Of a DNA stretch of 64,000 nucleotides, positions 1 to 8,985 are shown in pieces. Under the pieces are notes generated by a model. It was not told where the DNA came from. It was given only the letters and a program-made list of their open reading frames with translations, and did not search any database. Position 1 is the stretch's first letter; each line of letters begins with the position of its first letter. This DNA is from Devosia sp. MC521. Lineage in GTDB: Bacteria; Pseudomonadota; Alphaproteobacteria; Rhizobiales; Devosiaceae. The stretch is taken from the NCBI RefSeq assembly GCF_014127105.1, contig NZ_CP059902.1, positions 2,820,001 through 2,884,000 of the forward strand, given 5' to 3'. Position numbers and translations under genes: made by a program.

Positions 1-488
1 CCGACGGCGGCAATGAGTACCCCTGCCACGGCGACACCCAAGGTGGCAGCCAAGCGATCACTCGTGCCCAAAATGCCAGTGACACGTTCCAACGAAATCT
101 TTTCCGCCCTTGCCACAATGGGGACGAGCGAGCGCTTGGAAATATCCGATGGGCCGCGCAACATGCCCAAGAGGGCGACAACCGGAATGAGCACCCAGAC
201 CGAGAACAGTCCAATGGCGAACAACAGGGGGATGCAGAGCACCAATAGGCAGGAGAGCAGATCGCAGAAAATCGCGATTTTGCGGGCCCCGAGACGATCA
301 ATATAGGGACCGGCCAAAAACTGGGCCACCACATAGGGTAGCAGTTCCGCCATGGCGACGGCGCCAGTGAGCACGGGAGAATTGGTGGTGGTGAGCACCA
401 GCCACGGAATCGCCACGGCCGAAAGTCGTGTCCCGCCCACCGAGGCTATTGTTGCCAAGGCCAAGGCGATCAATGACCGATGCAGCAT
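1..488 (-). CDS. MFS transporter, N-terminal part (cut by window start)
   Basis: The reading frame from the ATG at 488 runs off the left edge, giving about 162 residues. They contain several hydrophobic helices (SVLPYVVAQ-like and IFCDLLSCLLVLCIPLLF stretches) separated by a short loop with a G-x-x-x-D-R-x-G-x-R type motif (GPYIDRLGARK), the signature of the cytoplasmic loop between TM2 and TM3 in the major facilitator superfamily. A drug or metabolite efflux role is typical of such proteins, but no substrate can be inferred from this fragment. A 133-bp gap separates it from tamB on the same strand. Confidence 0.75.
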   Translation of the reverse strand, partial: MLHRSLIALALATIASVGGTRLSAVAIPWLVLTTTNSPVLTGAVAMAELLPYVVAQFLAGPYIDRLGARKIAIFCDLLSCLLVLCIPLLFAIGLFSVWVLIPVVALLGMLRGPSDISKRSLVPIVARAEKISLERVTGILGTSDRLAATLGVAVAGVLIAAV

Positions 489-621
489 GACGCTTCCCCC
501 TCGCGCAATATGGTGCGTCGACTAGATGGGGAAGTGGGCACTTGGCAAGGCGTGTTTGGTCCATTTGAACCGAAACAGCAAAAGAAACGGCCGGACTGAT
601 GATCAGCCCGGCCCAAAAATG

Positions 622-3600
622 TTAGTAATCGCGCTCGAAGTAGACGCCCAGGCTTGAACTCCCGTCCTGTCCGGCAGCTCCCCGCACAGTCAAATCGTCG
701 GTCACATCGAGGTTGATGTTGACCTTGGACTGGCCATTGGCCCCAGCCGTTACGCCAAGGTAGACATTGTCTTGGATGTAGGTCCCGGCCTTCACGCCAA
801 CATTGCCTTCCGCATCGGTGACAACGTCGAGGTCAGCCAAGCCTGCAGCACCGCGCAGACTGTCGACGAGACCTCCTCCGCCGCCGCCAACCAACTCAGC
901 CGCCGCCGCCGCCAGTTGCGCCAATTGCAGAGGCGATAGTTCACTGATCGGACGGTTGAAGATCAAACGACTGAGCACTTCGTCTTGCGGCAACGTCGGG
1001 CTGGAGCCGAAGGTCACGTCCAGAGCCGAAGCGCGCCCAGACACAGTCACCGTCACGTCGATATCGTCGTTTGATGTCGTTGCCACGAGATTGATCTGCG
1101 GATCCAGATCACCCAGCAGAGTTACCCCACCCGAGGTGAAGGTAATGCGCTGACCGAGGATCGACAGCCTGCCGCGGATCAAGTTGAACGCACCAACCGG
1201 CTGAATATTGCTTGCCGGCCCTGTCAGGCGCAGCGAACCACCCACTTCAGCATCGAGCCCACGGCCGCGAATAAAGATCTGGTTAGGCGCGTCAATCGTG
1301 ACGTCGAGCGCAAGCTGAGGACCGGCCCCCGCAGCTGCTGAGCGAGAGGCAGCATCCGTGCCGACCTTCGCACGAACCAAGGTCTGCTCAACGTCGGCTG
1401 GGGTCGAACGATGGTCGACATCAATTATCTGCCCTGCGCCGCCAAAGCTATCTGGTACGGTGATATTGGCCTGCTCTACGGTCAAGCCGCCCGATAGGAG
1501 CGGGGTCCCCATGAGGCCACCCGTTACCTTGAGGCCACCACGTATGGTCGCGATGAAAAGATCGCCATCGGCATAGCGGGCCGAATTGATCGCTATCGTA
1601 AGGTTGGCAGGCAGATTGCCGTTAAGACCAATAGTCCCGCCCACCGCCACACTTCCGCCCGTCGCAAGATTTGCCGTGAGGTTTTCGACCGTTGCGGTTG
1701 TGCCCGAAAGCGAAGCGCGACCAGTGATCCCCTGCAGTCGCAGGTTTAGTTCTGGGTCGATATAGCCGCCGTCAGCCAGCGAAACGCTGCCCCCAAATTG
1801 CGGGCTAGAAATCGATCCCCCAACTTGTGCATCAAAACTGGCCGTGCCCGAAACCTGCGCGCCACGGTCAGCGACGAAGCGGTTTGCCAGCGCCAGCGGC
1901 GCCGAGCCCTTGATGCTCACGGCCATGTCCGCACCAGCAAGTGGAATGCGGCCCGAACCTGATACATTGAGCCCACCGTTCCCATTGGCCGTGAGGCTCT
2001 CAATGGTCACCGTGTTGGCCGCAAAACTGCCCGCCAACGAGGCCGAGATTGGGGCAATTCCGAAGGGCCCGATCTGCGCTGTCGAAATGCCATTGGCGTT
2101 GGCGTTGAAACGCACATTTGGATCGCTTGCAGCGCCCGTCACAATCGCTTCACCATTCAGCGTACCCGCGACACCCAGCGATGGAACGATGGCATTGGCG
2201 ATGTTGAGCGGCAGCGCGTCAATGACGACGCGCATATCCAAAACATCGCCCGCCGTGCCGGACGCAGTTATAGATCCCGAACCGACATTAAAGCGCAAGG
2301 CGTCGAGCGAAACGCTTTCGCCCGCCACAATAAGCTCAGTTGGGCTCGCCAATGTCGCCGCCAACTGCCCCTGCGTGAGGTTGGCGCGATTAAGCGCCAG
2401 GCGATAGCCGTCAGCAATTGGGCTCAACGCGCCAGCGAGATCAATATTCGTACCCGTTTCCAGCGCCGCCTGCGCATCAAAATTGGTGGTATCGCCAGAT
2501 TGGTTGGCCTTGGCGGTCACGGAGTTGATCACCGTGCCCCCGGCCACAATGGTCGATGCATTTGCCACGCCGTCAATCGCCGGAACACCGAAGAGATCGC
2601 CAATAGTTGCGGCCACATCGGCACGCCCAATGGCGACGCCGCTGACCTTGAGATCGCTGGCATTGGCAGTGAGCTGCGCGCCCTGCTCGCCATCCACTGG
2701 CGCCAGCGTCACCTTGGCATTGAGCGCGCCCGAGGCTTCGGTTAGCGCCAGAGCTGCTGCCAAAGACACATCTGGTGCAGCAATATCAAAACCGCCGTTG
2801 ATGAGACCAGTCTCCGCATCACGCAGCGCCTGCCCGGTCACATTGGTTCCGGCGATGTCAAACGACAGGCCCGAGAGCGATTGGGCAACTTCGTCGACTT
2901 TGAACTGCGAGGCCAGCTGCGCCAAATGCCCGTCGAGCGCTGCGCTGCCGCTGATCGTGCCGTCGGCCGCGCCATTGAACAGCGACGCTGCAACGCCGAA
3001 CTTAGCGTCGCGAAGCTCGTAGTCAGACAGTGTCCCAGTCGGAACAACACCGTCCAAAGCCAGCACCAGCGGCGCTTCGGCATTTTCCGAAAGGGCCGAA
3101 CCCGTCACTCGCAAGGCACCGGAGGCATTTTCCGCCACCAGACCGAGATCGGATAGATCAAGGCCGATATTGAAATCGGCGCTATCGCTCGCATAGACGC
3201 CATCCGCAGTGACCTGAATGAGCTGGTTGCCGAGCTTGAAATTCTCTGCCGAGAACCCGCCACCATCTCGCGCCACGCGGCCCGATAGCTGTATCTCGCC
3301 GTTGAGCAAACGATCCACAGTCGGATCATCAATGCGCAGCGTATCGCCCGTGCCATCAAGCACGAGGTTGAACCCACCGCCCACGGCTTCCACACGCCCA
3401 GTCGCGGTCAGGTTTAGCCCACCGCTCAGCGAGCGCCCGGACAGCGACGAGAACGGCGCAATGCTCGATGTATCGATCGAAATCGTGCCGTCAAAATCAG
3501 TACCGTCGATCTTGCCGACCAGCCCAGCCGTCAGCGCCTTACCGGCAATGCGGAACTCGGCGAGATCGATCGGCTGCCCAGCGTTCCAAACGCCTGCAAG

Positions 3601-4956
3601 GCCCAGACCGACGTTGGAGCCGAGGGCGGCCTCTACGCCCGCATCAGCGGCGATGCCCGACAAAACGCCGTCGCCATTAAACGTGACGAGGCGCGCGGCT
3701 GGATCCGCCAAGTTCTTGGCCACGCCACCAACGCCGAATTCCAGGTCCCGCGCGGCAAAGCCATCTGTGACAAAATTTGCGATGGTGAGATCAGCCTTCC
3801 AGCTGTCATCTGCCGAAGTACCAAAGCCAATACGCAATTCTGCGCCCTGCACGCTGGTGTCAGCGCCCGCCAAAGGCAGCACCACTTTCCCACCCGCTGG
3901 ATCAGCAATGGTTGCAGTCAAATCCAGCTTAGAGAGGAAATTGTCCGCAGTGGTCTCGGCCGAGCCCACCAGACCCAGCTGCCCGCCACTGAGGCGAATG
4001 TCAGAAATGTCAAAGCCGCCCGCCGTCCGCACCAACGCGTTGACGCCAAGGCGCGTGTCCGCACCAAAGAACGGACGATAGGGCTGAGCCACCAGCGTTG
4101 AGAGCGGACCACCAAGATCAACGCTCACCGCCAGACCGTCGCTCGCCTGCGCTATACGGCCCGTACCGGCCAATGCTTCTTGGCCATTGGCCAGCAATTT
4201 CAGCTCAGCGTTGAGATCAGTCACCGGCCCCTTGCCGATAAGGTTGAGGTCAACTGCTGGTCGTCCCTCGATATTGAGCAGATTGGCGATCACCCCATCT
4301 GGCGGTTCCGCCAAATTGAAAGTGACGTCCACTTCAACATTTTCACGACGATACTTGAGATCAAGATCAAGCGTTCCGCCCGGCTCATCGACACGGTCGA
4401 TATCAGCAAAGACGTCAAGATCGCCATTTTCCAGCGTCACCCAGCCCTTGAGGCCAATGCGCGAGCCAAGCCCAAAGACGCTTTCGCCAAAGGTCACGCT
4501 TGGGACAGCGATTTCGCCAATCTGGATGGCCACCGGGAATTGCGGCACTTCAAATCCGCCAGCTTCCGGCGCCGGCAGATCAACCGAATTTTCGGCGGGT
4601 TTGGCGTTGCGCAGGTAATCAATGCTCTCTGCCTTGAGGGAATTGACCTCAAGCTTGCCAAAGAACAGCGCGCCTTGGTTCCAGTTCAGCGCCGCATTGT
4701 TGATCCGCAACCAAACGCCTTCTTCGTCGGCAATGCTGATTTCGCGGATAGTTACGTCCGAGCCAAGCACGCCGTCGATATTGGACAGGCGGATCTGGCG
4801 TTCAGGCGTCGAAAGCTGGCCCTCGACGAAACTCGTCAGCCAATCCTTCTGCTCTTCATTGCTCATGTCCTGCGCGAACAGGGTCACTGGGACAGCGGCC
4901 CCGCCCAACAGCAGCGCAGCAAGGACAAGACGGCGCTTGGTCGAAAATTTTGCCAT
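622..4956 (-). CDS. tamB: TamB, translocation and assembly module subunit
   Basis: 1444 residues, with a single N-terminal signal anchor (about residues 8-28, ending PVTLFAQ), a very long repetitive beta-rich body full of 'G..N..G..' and 'L..SG' repeats, and a C-terminal DUF490/TamB domain (about the last 350 residues, including the NLIRGRLSILGQRI and DEVLSRLIFNRPI segments). TamB is an inner-membrane-anchored protein that spans the periplasm, works with the outer-membrane protein TamA in inserting some outer-membrane proteins, and in the AsmA-like family is implicated in lipid transport. Its start codon overlaps the stop codon of tamA by one base (TAATG), so the two are translationally coupled. 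Confidence 0.95.
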   Translation of the reverse strand: MAKFSTKRRLVLAALLLGGAAVPVTLFAQDMSNEEQKDWLTSFVEGQLSTPERQIRLSNIDGVLGSDVTIREISIADEEGVWLRINNAALNWNQGALFFGKLEVNSLKAESIDYLRNAKPAENSVDLPAPEAGGFEVPQFPVAIQIGEIAVPSVTFGESVFGLGSRIGLKGWVTLENGDLDVFADIDRVDEPGGTLDLDLKYRRENVEVDVTFNLAEPPDGVIANLLNIEGRPAVDLNLIGKGPVTDLNAELKLLANGQEALAGTGRIAQASDGLAVSVDLGGPLSTLVAQPYRPFFGADTRLGVNALVRTAGGFDISDIRLSGGQLGLVGSAETTADNFLSKLDLTATIADPAGGKVVLPLAGADTSVQGAELRIGFGTSADDSWKADLTIANFVTDGFAARDLEFGVGGVAKNLADPAARLVTFNGDGVLSGIAADAGVEAALGSNVGLGLAGVWNAGQPIDLAEFRIAGKALTAGLVGKIDGTDFDGTISIDTSSIAPFSSLSGRSLSGGLNLTATGRVEAVGGGFNLVLDGTGDTLRIDDPTVDRLLNGEIQLSGRVARDGGGFSAENFKLGNQLIQVTADGVYASDSADFNIGLDLSDLGLVAENASGALRVTGSALSENAEAPLVLALDGVVPTGTLSDYELRDAKFGVAASLFNGAADGTISGSAALDGHLAQLASQFKVDEVAQSLSGLSFDIAGTNVTGQALRDAETGLINGGFDIAAPDVSLAAALALTEASGALNAKVTLAPVDGEQGAQLTANASDLKVSGVAIGRADVAATIGDLFGVPAIDGVANASTIVAGGTVINSVTAKANQSGDTTNFDAQAALETGTNIDLAGALSPIADGYRLALNRANLTQGQLAATLASPTELIVAGESVSLDALRFNVGSGSITASGTAGDVLDMRVVIDALPLNIANAIVPSLGVAGTLNGEAIVTGAASDPNVRFNANANGISTAQIGPFGIAPISASLAGSFAANTVTIESLTANGNGGLNVSGSGRIPLAGADMAVSIKGSAPLALANRFVADRGAQVSGTASFDAQVGGSISSPQFGGSVSLADGGYIDPELNLRLQGITGRASLSGTTATVENLTANLATGGSVAVGGTIGLNGNLPANLTIAINSARYADGDLFIATIRGGLKVTGGLMGTPLLSGGLTVEQANITVPDSFGGAGQIIDVDHRSTPADVEQTLVRAKVGTDAASRSAAAGAGPQLALDVTIDAPNQIFIRGRGLDAEVGGSLRLTGPASNIQPVGAFNLIRGRLSILGQRITFTSGGVTLLGDLDPQINLVATTSNDDIDVTVTVSGRASALDVTFGSSPTLPQDEVLSRLIFNRPISELSPLQLAQLAAAAAELVGGGGGGLVDSLRGAAGLADLDVVTDAEGNVGVKAGTYIQDNVYLGVTAGANGQSKVNINLDVTDDLTVRGAAGQDGSSSLGVYFERDY

Positions 4957-6866
4957 TAGAATGCCTGTCCGATACCTGCGTAGATGGCCCAGTGCGCATC
5001 ATTCGCACGCTTGTTGAGCGGAACGGCGACATCAAGGCGAAGCGGCCCAAGGCCGGTGTAGTAGCGAACCCCAAGACCCGCGCCGATACGCATGTCCTGT
5101 AAGCTCGGAATCGTGTCGGCAGCGACATAGCCAGCATCGACGAAGGCGACGACGCCGATATCCTCGGTCACCTTAGCGCGGGCTTCAATAGAGCCTTCCA
5201 CCAAATAGCGTCCGCCAGTTTCGGCCCCTGCCCCATTGTCGACACCGATAGACTTGTGTCCGTAGCCACGCACGGAGCCGCCACCGCCAGCAAAGAACAG
5301 CTGATCGGGCGAAATTTCTGCCAAATCGGGGCCGAGCAACGCGCCTAGCTTCACGCGCCCTGCGAGCACGAACTGGTCGTCTTCGCCAAAGCCAAAATAG
5401 GTGCGCCCCTCAACCTCAACCTTGGCTCCCGGCTTGTTATAAATAACGTCATACCAAGGAGCGACGGTGGCAGCGGCATAGAAGCCTTCGGTGGCATCCA
5501 CCGCGCTGTCGCGATTGTCAAAGACGACACCGCCATAGGCGCCGAAATAGGCGAAGTCACGCGTTCCGAAACTATCGTCAAAGCGTGCCCGTTTCGCCTG
5601 CACCCCGCCTGTCAGCGTAATTTCATCGGAGAAATACCACTTCAACCCCAGCGAGCCACCGACGGCGGTTTCGGCATAGGTCGTGTAGACGTTGCGCTCA
5701 GCGGCGATGGCCGCAACCAGATCAACGTCCGGATGGTAAAAACCGGGCTTGGTAAAGGTGCCGCCCAAGAGATAGTCAAACTGCGCGGTATCGATCGGAT
5801 AACCAATCGAGGCCACACGCGCATCAAGCCGCAAGCGCTCGGCTTGCCCGAAAAGATTGCGCCACAGGTGATAGCCTTCCACGCCAAGCCCATCGGTCGT
5901 GGAATAATTTGCGCCAACGCCAAAGCGTCGACCGGCCATTTCTTCGACCGTCAATTCAAACGGCAGCAAGCCATCCGAGCCAATGTCCTGCGCCGCGTCA
6001 AAGCGCGCAGAACGGAAGACCTCGAGACGATCAAGCCGCTTCTGCGCCTTTTTCAATTCGTCCGGATCGTATTCCTGACCCACGGCGAGGCCGGTCTGCT
6101 GGGCGACGAAATCAGGGTTCATCCGATCAGCACCGGTCACGCGAATGGCGCCGAACCCAGCCTTGCGGCCCGGATTGACAGTGATCAACGCGTCAATCGT
6201 ATTGGTTTTGTGATCAGCAACCACATCGCGCGAGACGATCTCGGCCTTGGGATAGCCCTGCTGGCGCCATGCTTCCAACGCAAGACCTTCGGCGCGGGTA
6301 ATAACCCCGGCGCGCGCAATTTCTCCCGACGCGTAGCCACGCATAATCGGCGCATCGACCTGATCACCCGGATCGCTGGTCGGTGCTGCCTGATTGGCAA
6401 TAGCCACACTGTTGAAACGGAAAACGGGTCCGGGATTGACGGAAACCGTCACCTCAACCTGATCGGGCAGATTGGTATCGGGCGGAAGGCTTGATGCCTC
6501 TTGCCCGCCAATACGAATACTCACCACCCCTCCGTAATAGCCCTCATTATAGAGAGCGGCGAGCAAACGGCGATAATCGCCGCGCGCTTTTGCAATCAGC
6601 CCCGCTGCGCCCGAAGCGGGTTCAGCTTGGTCTGCGAGCAATCCCGAAGCATTGCGCAACGCCGATTCTATCGCGCCCCCGTCAGAGCTGGAAAACACGA
6701 CGGTATAGTTTTTGGGATCGACAACGACGGCCTCAGCCGCCTTGTCCGCATCACTCTTGAAGAGGCCGAAAAAGTCGAACGCAGAGGCAGGTAGCACCGA
6801 AACCGACAGTGCGGCCGCAGCGATACACAGAGCGCCAAAACTCGAAACGAGACGCACTTTGAACAA
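4956..6866 (-). CDS. tamA: TamA, Omp85-family outer-membrane protein
   Basis: 636 residues starting at a TTG codon (6866), the first in-frame start that keeps the complete signal peptide (about residues 1-29, ending LPASA). Residues about 50-270 hold POTRA-like domains and the remainder an Omp85 beta barrel, with the conserved GGGGSVRGYG motif near residue 525 (the barrel-lock loop is normally VRGY/F) and a C-terminal phenylalanine (GIGQAF), the usual signal for barrel insertion. It partners with TamB, encoded immediately downstream with a one-base overlap. It is divergently oriented from the SDR gene; the 200-bp spacer contains a perfect 9-bp inverted repeat. Confidence 0.95.
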   Translation of the reverse strand: MFKVRLVSSFGALCIAAAALSVSVLPASAFDFFGLFKSDADKAAEAVVVDPKNYTVVFSSSDGGAIESALRNASGLLADQAEPASGAAGLIAKARGDYRRLLAALYNEGYYGGVVSIRIGGQEASSLPPDTNLPDQVEVTVSVNPGPVFRFNSVAIANQAAPTSDPGDQVDAPIMRGYASGEIARAGVITRAEGLALEAWRQQGYPKAEIVSRDVVADHKTNTIDALITVNPGRKAGFGAIRVTGADRMNPDFVAQQTGLAVGQEYDPDELKKAQKRLDRLEVFRSARFDAAQDIGSDGLLPFELTVEEMAGRRFGVGANYSTTDGLGVEGYHLWRNLFGQAERLRLDARVASIGYPIDTAQFDYLLGGTFTKPGFYHPDVDLVAAIAAERNVYTTYAETAVGGSLGLKWYFSDEITLTGGVQAKRARFDDSFGTRDFAYFGAYGGVVFDNRDSAVDATEGFYAAATVAPWYDVIYNKPGAKVEVEGRTYFGFGEDDQFVLAGRVKLGALLGPDLAEISPDQLFFAGGGGSVRGYGHKSIGVDNGAGAETGGRYLVEGSIEARAKVTEDIGVVAFVDAGYVAADTIPSLQDMRIGAGLGVRYYTGLGPLRLDVAVPLNKRANDAHWAIYAGIGQAF

Positions 6867-7019
6867 AGGTAACCTGCCCTATTACGCAACAAACCAGATA
6901 CGGGGCTGAAGCACACAATTGATTCCGTTACGGAAACAAAGAGTTAAACCTGCAGCAACTCCCAAGCGGATCGCATAGTCGTGAACGACCGTTAACCAGT
7001 TTAAGCTGATCCAGAGCTC

Positions 7020-7043
7020 AAAAATACCCTTCTTGGTATTTTT
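7020..7043. promoter_or_regulatory. Perfect inverted repeat between tamA and ydfG
   Basis: AAAAATACC, six-base spacer, GGTATTTTT: two perfect 9-bp arms. It lies 154 bp upstream of the tamA start and 109 bp upstream of the proposed ydfG start. The AT-rich arms and lack of a GC-rich stem fit an operator better than a terminator, but a weak terminator cannot be excluded. Confidence 0.4.
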
Positions 7044-7151
7044 CGTGGCATTCCTTGATCAGAGTGGCGCATGGGCAACGACGTTGACGCGCGCGGCATG
7101 GCGGTACAGCATAGCCACCACTCAACACTGAAATTCCTTCTAGGACCCGGT

Positions 7152-7928
7152 ATGTATCAGCTGCTCGACGCAAGCCGCTTTATCGTTTTCATCACAGGCG
7201 CAACCTCGGGTTTTGGTCAGGCCGCCGCTCGCCGCTATGTGGCAGCGGGTGCCAAAGTGATTGCCACAGGGCGTCGTATGGATCGCTTGATCGATCTGCA
7301 GATCGAGCTTGGCGCCGAGAATTGTCACATCATCGAGCTCGATGTCCGCGATCGCGCCGCCATTGAAGCGGCCATCGCTGACATTCCCGGTCCCTTCAAG
7401 AACATCAACATTGTCCTCGCCAACGCTGGCCTAGCGCTTGGCCTCGGCCCTGCCCACGAAGCCAGCCTCGACGACTGGCAGACCATGATCGACACCAATA
7501 TTTCTGGCCTTGTCTACACGGTGCGCCTGCTGCTGCCTGGGCTCGTTGAACGCGGCGGCGGCCACGTTGTCACCTTGGGCTCAGTCGCGGGTGAATTCAC
7601 CTATCCCGGCGCTTCGGTCTATGCGGCGTCCAAGGCTTTCGTAAAACACTTCGCCCTCGCCATTCGCTCGGACTTGCAAGGCAAGAACGTCCGCGTCACC
7701 GATATTGAGCCGGGCCTGACCGAAACCGAGTTTTCTGTCGTTCGCTTTGCAGGCGACCAGAACAAGGCCGACAATGTCTATAAGGGCACCAAGCCGATGA
7801 CGGCCGAAGACATTGCTGAAAGCATCTTCTGGGCCACCTCTTTGCCCGAACACGTGAACGTCAACAAGATCCAGCTTATGGCGACGACACAAGCGATCGG
7901 CGCGTTTGACATCTACCGCGAGAAATAA
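7152..7928 (+). CDS. ydfG: YdfG-type short-chain dehydrogenase/reductase
   Basis: About 258 residues. It has the glycine-rich NADP site GATSGFG near residue 14, the NAGLALG segment, the catalytic serine in LGSVAGE and the YAASK (Y-x-x-x-K) pair. Long stretches resemble E. coli YdfG, an NADP-dependent 3-hydroxy acid (serine/3-hydroxypropionate) dehydrogenase: 'DWQTMIDTN', 'VRVTDIEPGL', 'TEFS..RF.GD'. The frame is open from 7071, which would add 27 residues with no resemblance to the family, so I prefer the ATG at 7152 (GGA about 7 bases upstream). A long GC-rich hairpin follows at 7940-7978. Confidence 0.88.
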   Translation: MYQLLDASRFIVFITGATSGFGQAAARRYVAAGAKVIATGRRMDRLIDLQIELGAENCHIIELDVRDRAAIEAAIADIPGPFKNINIVLANAGLALGLGPAHEASLDDWQTMIDTNISGLVYTVRLLLPGLVERGGGHVVTLGSVAGEFTYPGASVYAASKAFVKHFALAIRSDLQGKNVRVTDIEPGLTETEFSVVRFAGDQNKADNVYKGTKPMTAEDIAESIFWATSLPEHVNVNKIQLMATTQAIGAFDIYREK

Positions 7929-7939
7929 GTCGCACGAGG

Positions 7940-7978
7940 GCGCGCGGCTGCGGCCAAGTTTCCAGTGACGCCGCGCGC
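7940..7978 (+). terminator. Possible hairpin terminator after ydfG
   Basis: Perfect 9-bp arms GCGCGCGGC and GCCGCGCGC with a 21-base loop, just after the ydfG stop. It lacks a clear T-run, so it may be a weak terminator or only a structured spacer before the Rieske operon. Confidence 0.35.
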
Positions 7979-8019
7979 TTAGATTTGTATGATCACGGGG
8001 CAATAATGAGATAGGCCCC

Positions 8020-8916
8020 ATGACAACTGACCTGGACCCATTCACACGTGACCTTTGGCACGTGATTGCAGCCACGGACGAGCTTAAGATCGGGCTCGTT
8101 GAAAACACCATGCTGCTCGACCGCAAAATCTCCATGACCCGTGGGGTTGATGGCGAACCGGTTGTTTGGCTGCGCAGCAATGAGGAAGACGGCGACGACA
8201 TCGACGCCGAGTCCATCCTCGACCGCCTCCCGGTGAAAACCGCTTATGGCTACACGTGGACTTGCCTCGGTAATCCAACCATAGCCCTGTTCCCCATCCC
8301 AGAATTTGCCGAACCCGACCGCAAGAATATGAACTGCGGCTCCATCGGCATTGCCTGCTCGGCGCCTCGTGCCGTTGAGAACTTCCTCGACATGGGCCAC
8401 TTCCCTTATGTTCACACCGACATTCTCGGCGCTGAACCCCATACGGAAGTGAAGGAATACGACGTAGAAGTGTCGGAAGAACGCGACGAAGTGCTCGCCA
8501 CCAAGTGCAAGTTCATCCAGCCACGCGCTGCCAAGTCGGCCACCAAGCCGATGGAAGTAGAATATGTCTACCGCGTGCCGCACCCCTTCTGCTCGGTTCT
8601 TTATAAGTCCTGCCCAGAAGACGAAAGCCGTCGCGACGTCATCGCAATTCTTCTCCAGCCGATGACTCAGGAAACCTGCCGCGCTCACCTGCTGCAGTCG
8701 ATGATCGACAGCTATTCCTCCCTCGAAGATCTCCGCCGCTTCCAACAGACCATTTTCGGTCAGGATAAGCCGATCCTCGAAAATCAGTACCCGAAAAAGC
8801 TTCCGCTTGATCCGCGTTCTGAAACCCCGATCCGCGCTGATAAAAGCGCCATCGCTTACCGCCGCTGGCTCAGTCAGAAGGGCATCACCTACGGTGTGAT
8901 CCCACAAGCGAGCTAA
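8020..8916 (+). CDS. Rieske-type oxygenase catalytic subunit lacking the Rieske cluster
   Basis: 298 residues. The catalytic domain of the ring-hydroxylating/Rieske oxygenase family is clear: the mononuclear-iron motif N121-x2-D124-x2-H127-x4-H132 (NFLDMGHFPYVH), and a C-terminal DKPILENQYPKKLPLD...AYRRWL segment typical of alpha subunits. The N-terminal 80 residues begin like a Rieske domain (LWHVIAATDELK...) but contain neither the C-x-H nor the C-x2-H pair that binds the [2Fe-2S] cluster, so this protein cannot receive electrons through its own Rieske centre. The next gene encodes a Rieske domain fused to a reductase, so the two probably act as one oxygenase. The substrate is unknown. Confidence 0.85.
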   Translation: MTTDLDPFTRDLWHVIAATDELKIGLVENTMLLDRKISMTRGVDGEPVVWLRSNEEDGDDIDAESILDRLPVKTAYGYTWTCLGNPTIALFPIPEFAEPDRKNMNCGSIGIACSAPRAVENFLDMGHFPYVHTDILGAEPHTEVKEYDVEVSEERDEVLATKCKFIQPRAAKSATKPMEVEYVYRVPHPFCSVLYKSCPEDESRRDVIAILLQPMTQETCRAHLLQSMIDSYSSLEDLRRFQQTIFGQDKPILENQYPKKLPLDPRSETPIRADKSAIAYRRWLSQKGITYGVIPQAS

Positions 8917-8985
8917 TCACGCCTCTCTTCCGAGACGCATTCGGCCTCCCCGTACGCCAGGGAGTGCGACGACTAAATCAAGATC

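Noticed and set aside
3218-4081. Plus-strand frame of 287 residues opposite tamB
   Set aside because: Low-complexity Ser/Pro/Ala-rich translation typical of antisense frames in repetitive beta-rich genes.
7993-8907. Minus-strand frame of 304 residues opposite the oxygenase subunit
   Set aside because: Antisense shadow of a gene with clear iron-site motifs.
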